Below are positions 55,870-64,000 of a DNA stretch of 64,000 nucleotides, piece by piece. Origin of the DNA: Pleodorina starrii (Eukaryota > Chlorophyta > Chlorophyceae > Chlamydomonadales > Volvocaceae); NCBI GenBank assembly GCA_030267565.1, contig BRXU01000002.1, positions 5,579,501-5,643,500 on the forward strand, read 5' to 3'. A program made the translations under genes and the position numbers. The notes below the pieces were generated by a model that was not told the origin of the DNA, searched no databases, and worked only from the letters and a program-made list of their open reading frames with translations. The number at the start of each line of letters is the position of its first letter. The first letter of the stretch is position 1.

Positions 55870-57060
55870 TCAAACTCCGTCAGCTCGATGGAAACGGATG
55901 GCAGCAGGAAGGCAGGGAAGCAGAGGGCAGCAGCTCCTCAAGCGGAGCTGTGGACTCCGACGGCGCGGAGCGGTAGAGTCCGGCGGCGAGGAGCGTGTGC
56001 GGCTGAACAGATCGACGAGTGCATCGACCAACCAGTTGAATCCGTTCCGTGCGTAGTTGATGTGGGGCCCCAAGCCCCATTCCCGCTGGTGCACATCCTG
56101 CTGTGGCACGTCCTCCACGACATCCGAGTATACCGCCGCGACCCCGATGTCACCACCAGGGACAAGCTGCGATGGCGGGGCGGGGAAGGACTGCTGCCCC
56201 GGGTGGACAGGATGCAGCGGTAGAGTTGCATCCGAGTATACCGCTCCCGAAAGCGCCACGCCGCCGTCATCGTCATCGCCTTGCAGCGCCTTCTCCGCGA
56301 ACGCAGCCCACATCGCCGACACCGCGGATGGGCCCCAGATCGCAGCAGCTGCCGTGTTCATGGACAATGCCGCGGAAAACGACGACGGAAGAGCCGAAGG
56401 TAGAGGAGGCGACTGCTGCAGCTGAGGCAGGGTCGCATCCATGTTCGTTGCGTCCAGCAGGTGCGTCGAGCCATCATTGCCGTTCAGGAGTGCTTTCTCC
56501 GCGCATGCAGCCCACATCGCCGACACCGCGGATGGGCCCCAGATCGCAGCAGCTGCCGTGTTCATGGACAACGCCGCGGAAAACGACGACGGAAGAGCCG
56601 AAGGTAGAGGAGGCGACTGCTGCAGCTGAGGCAGGGTCGCATCCATGTTCGTTGCGTCCAGCAGGTGCGTCGAGCCATCATTGCCGTTCAGGAGTGCTTT
56701 CTCCGCGCATGCAGCCCACATCGCCGACACCGCGGATGGGGCCCAGATCGCAGCAGCCGCGGCGTCCAACGCTGATGTGGAGGCCGTGTCCGCAGTGAAG
56801 TGCTGCGGACGTGGCAGCAGGATATCATCTCGGCCGACGATGGTAGGGTGCAGGGGCGTTGGCATGGTGACAGCTGCCGGGATGCTCGGGTTTGCGTGCA
56901 ACCACGGAGAAGCGATAGTGTTCGCGTATCCGCCCTTGTCGAAGCTGTCAAGCCCAGGGCTAGGCTTGGCCGTCGAGGCCTTGGAAGTGAACGACTGGTG
57001 GGCACTCTGCAGGGCCGCCATGGTGGTTAGCGATGAAAGGGTATGACAACCAAGCAACAC
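55870..57060 (-). CDS. Hypothetical protein with 68-residue tandem repeats
   Basis: A 396-residue single-frame ORF with strong GC bias at third positions, unlike its flanks. Residues about 99-252 contain two near-identical 68-residue units plus a partial third, each with IWGPSAVSAMWAACAEKALL, GNDGSTHLLDATNMDATLPQ and a Pro/Ser-rich segment. The C-terminal region has a possible helix (NGFNWLVDALVDLF) and a basic RRRSPQLRLR patch. No known domain is recognised. The start could also be MAALQSAHQ at 57021. Further exons on either side are possible. Tandem repeats also occur in the AP2/ERF gene 2.5 kb away, but the units are unrelated. Confidence 0.6.
   Translation of the reverse strand: MLLGCHTLSSLTTMAALQSAHQSFTSKASTAKPSPGLDSFDKGGYANTIASPWLHANPSIPAAVTMPTPLHPTIVGRDDILLPRPQHFTADTASTSALDAAAAAIWAPSAVSAMWAACAEKALLNGNDGSTHLLDATNMDATLPQLQQSPPLPSALPSSFSAALSMNTAAAAIWGPSAVSAMWAACAEKALLNGNDGSTHLLDATNMDATLPQLQQSPPLPSALPSSFSAALSMNTAAAAIWGPSAVSAMWAAFAEKALQGDDDDGGVALSGAVYSDATLPLHPVHPGQQSFPAPPSQLVPGGDIGVAAVYSDVVEDVPQQDVHQREWGLGPHINYARNGFNWLVDALVDLFSRTRSSPPDSTAPRRRSPQLRLRSCCPLLPCLPAAIRFHRADGV
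56303..56765. repeat. 204-bp tandem repeat within the hypothetical ORF
   Basis: Units start at 56303, 56507 and 56711 (the last partial). The period is exactly 204 bp, which preserves frame. The first two units are almost identical (for example a single T/C difference at the position of GACAATGCC/GACAACGCC), pointing to recent duplication or homogenisation. Confidence 0.95.
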
Positions 57061-59591
57061 GACGAGGCTTCAGCAGGCTAGGTAGCTTTTAGGTAGATTT
57101 TAAACCCACCAGACTTCTACCTCTTACTGTCTGAATACGTTTGTAGCTCCTGCCTTTAATAAAAACAAATTTCTCTATTTTCGTGTCGTACGTGTCATCA
57201 GTCACTCGTGTATTTAGGCAGGTCGTACTAGTCTTACGTGATACACGCCAAGCAACAGTCAGGGGGATGGATGATGACTCGGCCATCGCAAAACTTCGTT
57301 ATGTGCTAATGTGTTTAATGTTATCATGATTATTTTGTAATAAGGCATATATCCTGCGAACTGTGAACAATGAAAGCCTCACTAGCCACTACTGTATGAA
57401 AGAGATGAGTAATAAGCCCGATGACTAATAAACTAATAAATATTTGTTGTCCGGATACGACGCTACACTGTGTTTGCAATTGTTGTTTAATTTTGAGAAA
57501 GTTATTAGAGACAGGAAAACACTCATCAACTAACGCCGCGAGCAGAAAAGGTAGCACGGATCCCCAATAATACGATGGAGGCCCGTGCGGCGCGGGTGGG
57601 AGTTTGGTCGATGCTGTTGTATGTGACAAGCTGGATGAATAGAAATACACAGAGTGTATAGCCGTTGAGCATGAAGTGCGTGAACTGAAAGCGGTGCATT
57701 GCTTGGAAGCTGGAGAGGCACTATTCCACGCGTGTGCTAATACTATTAACACGTGGAATAGTGCCTCTCCAGAACACAGTATCAATTGAAAGTGTTTTTA
57801 AGCTGAAAAACAGTTACAAGGGGTTAATGGATGGGGTTAGGGGAAACAGAGTAAATTTTTTTATGAATTGAAAAGGTTATAGACAACTATTTGGACAGAA
57901 ATAATGGAAGGACAATAGGGATTACATAGTATAACTATAACCATAAAATGATATCAAGGTCAGGCTGGGCGTGTAATGATTTGATTAATTACAGAGTAAT
58001 TATGTAATGATGAGGGGCTGGGGCTCTTGGAGTTTATAGCACCCGCGCGGATGAAGGGTTGCCCGTGCTTCCACATACAATTCATGCATGAAGTCTGAGC
58101 GAGTACACGGCAGCAGTGGAGTCAGCTCAGGTATATTTGCAGAACAAGTAAGACCCTTAGACATATATACCGCAGAAAGGTGATGAAAAACACCGTGCGT
58201 GTGAGCGAGCATACGTAGACGGTTTTAACAGGGGATCCATCGGCACTTTTTCCGCTGCATGCCTGGTCCACAGAACGGTAGATCTGGATGACCCGGTTAC
58301 GGCTTCCCACGCCTCACCTGGTCCATGCTCGCTAGCTGTCATTCGTTTTACTCTTTCGGAGTCTGGAGCTCATTATATGCATGTAACAAGTTAGAACAAC
58401 AACGGACTACCTGTTGGGGACCACTGATATCCGTCCGCCGCGCGTGAACCCCTGCTGCCCCTGCTGCCCATACGTTTCCTGCTGGTCAGCAGCCGGGGCC
58501 TCATACGTACAGGGGCACACCGCACCTGATACTACTGCGTGCGTACGGCTGCTAAAGGCGGGCACAACAGACTGACGGGGACCGGCGGCCCGGAACAGCT
58601 TCTGCTGGGCAATCAACCAGCCATGTGACAAGTATCCACATCAGAGTTACAGACAGCTCAGGGTGAAAGGACGGAGCCGACATGCCGACATTCCAAGTTT
58701 TCATGCATCTGCCGCTCCGTCCATTGAATGCAGCAATCCAGGCCAGCATGGGCAACAAACGAAACTCCGTGACCTCGCTCTTTTCCCCCGACCAGACAAA
58801 TAAAGCTGTCACGTATGTCACGTAAACCCCGCCATCAATACCTATGTGGGTGTTATTATTGGCATACATGCCACGGTACGATACGGTTCGGAACGGTGCG
58901 GGTGGCGCTGTGGCATGCAGGCCTGTGAGTTTCGTTAACAATAGATACGGCGTTAAACATGATGAAAACAAATCATCAACACATATTGGCGGTTAGGCTC
59001 TACAGGGAGAGAACTAGCGGGATCGGATCGGGCCTCTCAAGTCTTGTGTGTGGAATAAACTAGCTACGACATAAACAGCGAAATAAACTAGCTACGTAGC
59101 ATACATGCTTGGACATCCTATGTATGTATGTGCACATACGTACATAAGATCCGTCAGCCAAGCAAGCAAGCCGAGCGAGCAAGGGCCACGAGACGCCTTG
59201 CCTGGCCAAGCAGCCTTGCGCCTGGTGCATTGCGTGAGAACATAAGCGAAACACCAAGCATACGTAGTATAAGATAAGAGATGCAATGTATTCAAGCAAA
59301 ATCGAACATACAGGCAGGCCCGCCTCCCGCATGCTGCGTGTCCATATCGACGGAGAACACCACAAGATACATCCATATATATGGTTATTTGAGGTTATTC
59401 GGATCAAATAAGGTACGTGTTTCTCCTCGATCGTTGACCCTGTCCATCCGCGTGGCAAGCTCCCATCACTCCGTCCATCGCTTCATGAGCTTCATGAGCT
59501 TCTTGAGCCCTACGGACCAGTCGAGCTGCTTCCAGCAACTTCACGCCGTAGTGCGTGTATGTGTGAGGCTCCGGCTTGCGAACGCATTTGC
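57061..59591. other. AT-rich intergenic region
   Basis: About 2.5 kb between two minus-strand genes. GC content is well below that of the genes. Minus-strand ORFs at 57330-57785 and 58552-58971 are open but have no recognisable motif. The 3' end should hold the AP2/ERF gene's 3' UTR; a TGTAA on the minus strand near 58644 is a possible polyadenylation signal. A perfect 21-bp inverted repeat lies at 57710-57772. Confidence 0.4.
57710..57772. repeat. Perfect 21-bp inverted repeat (hairpin)
   Basis: The arms 57710-57730 and 57752-57772 (CTGGAGAGGCACTATTCCAC plus G, and its exact reverse complement) are separated by a 21-base loop. The stem has no mismatch. It could be a small-RNA precursor, a cruciform, or paired ends of a deleted element. 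Confidence 0.85.
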
Positions 59592-62500
59592 TCACACGGC
59601 GGGCAGCAGCGCCCTGAGCAGATCCGGAACGGGTTGCTTTCCTTCGCCTGCCGCCTGCTGCAGTGCCTTCGAAGCAAGGAACGGGTCCACCTTGCTCAGC
59701 CACGCCACGTCGTCCTTGTCGTACGAGTCCATCGGAAACTGAAGGACGAACAAGTAAGTACGGTGGCAAAAGGGAGAGAGGTTTGGGATAATAATAAGCA
59801 TAAGCACGTTTTTTTACTGGCATGGAAACACAAAAATGGTTCAGGTACGTACACTGTATGCACGCATGCGGGCGCGCAGCTGGATAATAATGTGGATGCA
59901 GCATGGGCCCTATGTGCGACATGCATGGATGGATGGGCCCTACAGCCCTGTCGAAGTGAGATCTAAAGCGGGCCTTCCCCTCCATTTATTTGCCTGATTT
60001 CAGAACGGCGTGCACCTGCCTGGTTTCATCACTCTATCTCTACATACAAACCGCGGCCCTTCCCTTCATGTAGGTTTGTCGGTATATATGTTTTACTACT
60101 CCCACACACCAATCTGCCCTGCCGAATCCCAGTCCCTCTCCGTCCATCCCTCGTTGCCCTTCGAACCTGTCTTACGTTGGTTTTGGCCTTCTTGCCCCAG
60201 AACATGATCGCTGCGAGGTCGTACGCCGCCGCAGCCGCCTCCTCCGTCGCGAAACCCCCGCAGAACACCTGCATTCCCCGATCGCGGCCGCTGCACAGCG
60301 CATGCGCACGGGCAACCCAGTAGTGCGCCTCCCATTTTTTTGTGTTGACGTTCCTGTGTGTTTTGCAAGAGGAGCGTATCAAAGTCAGGGAGGCGGATTA
60401 TTATTGGTGGATGGTGGGCGCGCACGTGGCGGGCAGCAAAATGGAGTGCATCGTGGACGTGGACGGACAAATACTAACAACCAGAGACTCGGAATGTCGT
60501 GTGTGTGCGTCTATCTGTATGGGAGCCCATACGATACGTGCAAGTGGTTGTGAATACGCATGCTAGCAAGTGGACAAGTGGACGAGAACGGCGGTGGGAA
60601 AATAGCACCAGGGTGGCTATCTTATTTTGCTGATTGTCTAGGGCCAGAGATACTCCTGGCTCAGAAGCGATTATCTGTCAGGATTTGTCGAGGAAGGGAT
60701 TTTCCCGGCTGAACACGGCCCCGGGAGATATCATGCCCACCTGTGAGGCCGGAATATCTAGACCTTCAATTTTTAGCACGGCAAAATTAACTTTCAGATT
60801 TCCAAAATTTTCTCCCGAACGTATATATATTCATATCTTAAGGTAGCCACCCTGAATAGCACAATTGATAAGCATTCGGACAAGTTGACCCAAGGGCTCC
60901 ATCGTCGCCCAGACAGACACTCACCGGCAAACACCCTTTTTCAAGGAGCTGCCCTTGTTCTTCTGACGTGAAGTTGGACCGTCGCTGCCGCTGCCTTGGG
61001 TCTTTCGCCGCCGTTTAGATGGACCGGCGCCGTCGCCGCTCCTGCTGCTGCCGCTCTGCGTGGGCAATCCGCCGCTGCCGCTGCCTTGGGTCTTCCGCCG
61101 CCGTTTAGACGGACCGGCACCGTCGCCGCTCCTTCTGCTGCCGCTCTGCGTGGGCAAATCACCGCTGCCGCTGTCGCCACCGCAGTTGTGCTGTACGGGC
61201 ATCGTATCAGTGCCCGCAGCAGCAGGCAGCGGGCAAACGCCGCTGCTGCTGGTAGCTGCGGCGCCGACGGCACCGCTAGAGGCTGCGTTGTCTGCGTTTT
61301 CAGGCAGCGTAGGGCGCCGCCTGTGTACTGGCCGCGCCGGCCGCTCCCGACCGTACGGCTCCGGCTGCGCATCCGCCGCACCGCTGCCGTCACCGCCATC
61401 GGGCGAGGGCATGAAGGCGCCAGAGGTAACGTAGTTGACGTCCACGGGTGCTTGGTGAACCTGGACGTATGGCTGCTGCAGCGTCTGCAGCAGTTGCTGC
61501 TGGCCCTGTGGCTGCAGCCCGAGTTGACCCGCCGTTGCAAGGCCGCTGCCTGGCAGACCGTCCATCAGTCCGGCAGCCGTGTTGGGCGGCATGTGCACGC
61601 CGTTGCCAGGCAAACCTTGCTCCGCCGACCCGTTGCTGTACGGCATCAATGAAGAATGAGGAACTAGCAAGGATAGCTGCTGCAGTACCTGCAACAGTTG
61701 CTGCTGTAGCCCGGGTTGACCTGCCACTTGCAAGAATAGATGCTGCAGCGTCTGCAGCAGTTGCTGCTGGTGCTGTGGCTGCAGCCCGGGTTGCCCCGCC
61801 GCTGCAAGGCCGCTGCCTGGCAGACCGTCCATCAGTCCGGCAGCCGTGTTGGGCGGAATGTGCACGCCGTTGCCAGGCAAAACTGGCTCCGCCGACCCGT
61901 TGTTGTACGGCATCATCGGAGCGTTGGTGCCTTCCTGCTGCGTGCTGCTGCCAGTGATGCCCCCGCCCCCGAAGATGGGCGGCATGTGCACGCCGTTGCC
62001 AGGCAAAACTGGCTCCGCCGACCCGTTGTTGTACGGCATCATCGGAGCGTTGGTGCCTTCCTGCTGCGTGCTGCTGCCAGTGATGCCCCCGCCCCCGAAG
62101 ATGGGCGGCATGTGCACGCCGTTGCCAGGCAAAACTGGCTCCGCCGATCCGTTGTTGTACGACATCATCAGAGCGTTGGTGCCTTCCTGCTGCGTGCTGC
62201 TGCCAGTGATGCCCCCGCCCCCGAAGATGGGCGGCATGTGCACGCCGTTGCCAGGCAAAACTGGCTCCGCCGACCCGTTGTTGTACGGCATCATCGGAGC
62301 GTTGGTGCCTTCCTGCTGCGTGCTGCGGCCAGTGATGCCCCCGCCCCCGAAGATGGGCGGCATGTGCACGCCGTTGCCAGGCAAAAGTGGCTCCGCCGAC
62401 CCGTTGTTGTACGGCATCATCGGAGCGTTGGTGCCTTCCTGCTGCGTGCTGCGGCCAGTGATGCCCCCGCCCCCGAAGATGGGCGGCATGTGCACGCCGT

Positions 62501-63221
62501 TGCCAGGCAAAACTGGCACCGCCGATCCGTTGGAGTACGGCATCATCGGAGCGTTGGTGCCTTCCTGCTGCGTGCTGCTGCCAGTGATGCCCCCGCCCCC
62601 GAACCTGCCCTCGCCGCCGCCGGAGGCGGCGTAGGTGACGTGGACAGGTTCAAGATGAACTTGGTCGGGTGGCTGCTGCAGCATTTGTTGCTGCTGGTGC
62701 TGTGGCTGCAGCAGCACGGTGGGTGGACCCGCCGCTGCAAGGCCGCTGTCTGGCAGATCGTCCAACTCGACAGCCATGTCGTGAACGTACGGATCCGATT
62801 CGATGTGGGTATTGGGGACGGTTGCGGTGCCATTGAAGGCGGTGGTAGTGGTGATGACGGTCGTGGCGCCCATGGCTGCCGTCCGATCCGGGTGCGGTTC
62901 GGTCTGGATGTCGGCGCTGGCGGCGCTGACACTGGCATCGACTTCATTACCTCCGTTGTCGTCGTTATTGCCCTTCAGGTAATCAGTGAAGTCATGAGAA
63001 GGGAAGGTTACATCCGGCAAATACAAATCAAGGAAGTCGCGGATGCCAGGGTCGTCACAGTCAATGTTTGTGGCATCCGTTTGACCTGTAAACTGCTGCA
63101 GGGTCGCGGCAGTGGCGGGCGGCAGCTGCTGCTCTGCCGGCACCTGTTGAGCCTCCCGCTCCAGCAAGCTCCAGCCTCCAAAGCCGTCAAAAATGTCGAA
63201 CCCGTCGGGATGTGTGTCCAT
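59592..63221 (-). CDS. AP2/ERF-type transcription factor with repeat-rich N-terminus
   Basis: Exons 63221-60925, 60353-60176 and 59738-59592 join in phase (CCG/GTGAGT with CAG/GAAC, then AAC/GTAAGA with CAG/TTTCC) into 873 residues. The C-terminal AP2 domain is assembled only by splicing: KKGVCR from exon 1, NVNTKKWEAHYWVARA, GMQVFCGGFATEEAAAAAYD and LAAIMFWGKKAKTN from exon 2, then FPMDSYDKDD from exon 3. The WEAHYW, GGF and AAxAYDLAA blocks are diagnostic. Residues about 207-459 are six 42-residue repeats. The flanks are Gln-, Asn- and Asp-rich, as in activation domains. Two copies of PSKRRRKTQGSGS (around residues 705 and 735) look like nuclear localisation signals. Without splicing, exon 1 would stop at 60921. 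A MITE lies in intron 1. Confidence 0.88.
60609..60854 (-). mobile_element. hAT-like MITE with perfect 8-bp target-site duplication
   Basis: A 246-bp non-coding element with termini CAGGGTGGCTATCTTA and TTAAGGTAGCCACCCTG, flanked by AATAGCAC at 60601-60608 and 60855-60862. CAGGG termini and an 8-bp duplication are the hallmarks of hAT elements. It is inserted in intron 1 of the AP2/ERF gene. It is the reverse-orientation relative of 48686-48943. Confidence 0.92.
61845..62600. repeat. 126-bp tandem repeat, six units, coding
   Basis: Unit boundaries recur every 126 bp (61971, 62097, 62223, 62349, 62475, 62601), so the frame is kept. Each unit encodes GGGGITGSSTQQEGTNAPMM, PYNNGSAEPVLPGNGVHMPP and IF. 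Differences are a few substitutions (SS/RS, EPV/EPL, one NAL). An open frame on the plus strand across the array is its shadow. Confidence 0.95.
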
Positions 63222-64000
63222 TTCTGGCTATATGAATAGACCTGCGAGCAAGAAATCAAGTCATGAGGCATAAACATTACGTGCCATACCGAAATATAGT
63301 TCAAAGTATTTTGGGTCCCATATGTAAGACAAGTATGTGAAGGTGCACCATCTCGAGGTGGGCGGGGAGGTACGTATGGTAAGACGTCCTGTGCCACCCC
63401 CCCCCAACGCGCATATAAGAGGCTAATCGGCATCATTAACATACAACCATTCTTACCTATTACCTATAACCGAATTATTCGCCGGTTCGCTTTATCCTGC
63501 AAGCAACGACTGATGAAAAACTGGACGGTACGTTGGTATATGCCACGAGTAGATGTATTTAAAATATGTTGTTCCAGATAATGTTGCTCCAAAATTTACA
63601 CACGTGCTGTAAATACATACAGTGATTGCTTTGTGCCGTACAGGTAGCTCGGCCGTACCCAAATGTACAGGATTGTTAATGCGTGAGTAAGGATGAGTAA
63701 GCCTTTAGGACTTCGTAAGTCTTAGCTGCCCGTCAACGACATCATTGTGCGTTCGCAGTAATAATACATCTCCGCTTTCGTATAAAAGCACGCACGGTAA
63801 AATACGTACGTATGACCCACAAGATCAATGTAGCTCCGCATGCTATGATGGCGATAGATGGACGGGCGGGGCGGCCGAGCGATGCTATTGTCCTAGGTGA
63901 ACTATCTTTATTCATAGAAATGCATGATCGCAACATATAACACCCTTACTTGCTTCAGCGGAAAATACTTTGTCAGATAGATGAAAGCGACGGAAGTCGG
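63222..64000. promoter_or_regulatory. Upstream region of the AP2/ERF gene
   Basis: About 780 bp of AT-richer sequence upstream of the AP2/ERF start codon, presumably its promoter and 5' UTR. Short ORFs on either strand lack support. I did not identify a convincing TATA box at a suitable distance. Confidence 0.4.

Noticed and set aside
56057..56798. Plus-strand repeat ORFs opposite the 68-residue repeat protein
   Set aside because: Because the 204-bp period keeps frame on both strands, the repeat is open in antisense too; the minus-strand frame spans the unique regions as well.
57330..57785. Minus-strand 151-residue ORF
   Set aside because: It starts beyond a perfect hairpin, lies in AT-rich DNA, shows no motif, and its codon usage is unlike the neighbouring genes.
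61740..63239. Plus-strand 499-residue ORF and a second plus-strand repeat ORF across the AP2/ERF gene
   Set aside because: They are antisense shadows of exon 1; the minus strand carries the AP2 domain, NLS-like boxes and phase-matched splice sites.

Overview
The window looks like nuclear DNA of a chlorophycean, probably volvocine, green alga. It is GC-rich with pyrimidine-rich introns. The genes are finely split (14 exons in VPS52, at least 22 in its neighbour), splice sites are canonical, and GC-rich microsatellites are abundant. There is a BET-type bromodomain/NET gene, an AP2/ERF factor and a nuclear tRNA-Leu with its own intron. No operons, Shine-Dalgarno sites, CRISPR arrays or prophages are visible. 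All exon models were built by hand from protein resemblance, splice signals and phase agreement; none is backed by transcripts.

Layout. (1) 271-11186, minus strand: a complete 14-exon gene for VPS52, a GARP/EARP tethering subunit, with an intron-bearing tRNA-Leu(CAG) nested in intron 4. (2) 12480-27307, plus strand: a large gene of at least 22 exons and about 1,480 residues, helical/coiled-coil, which I do not recognise. (3) 27920-32949, plus: a bromodomain-NET (BET-like) chromatin reader. (4) 34465-45723, plus: a 7-exon MFS transporter whose fifth intron has been expanded by a minus-strand LINE with APE endonuclease and reverse transcriptase (about 37955-44025). (5) 46390-55530: a repeat-rich graveyard. 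It holds three copies of a hAT-like MITE (one outside this stretch), two tRNA-headed SINE-like elements, a dispersed 250-bp repeat, a broken Aurora-type kinase with two palindromic exon duplications, a pentamer satellite, and a partial duplicate of the MFS gene interrupted by a SINE with a (TAA)n tail. (6) 55870-57060, minus: an ORF with a 68-residue tandem repeat. (7) 59592-63221, minus: an AP2/ERF-type transcription factor of 873 residues with six 42-residue tandem repeats.

The most unusual signal lies in the introns. Several short sequence families recur across the introns of the first four genes, on both strands, under one rule. Near the 3' splice site they lie in sense orientation; near the 5' splice site they lie as the reverse complement. 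About 25 copies of the main motif follow the rule and I found no exception by eye. This looks like the terminal inverted repeats of an introner-like (intron-generating, MITE-like) family, or a system of intron-end pairing stems.
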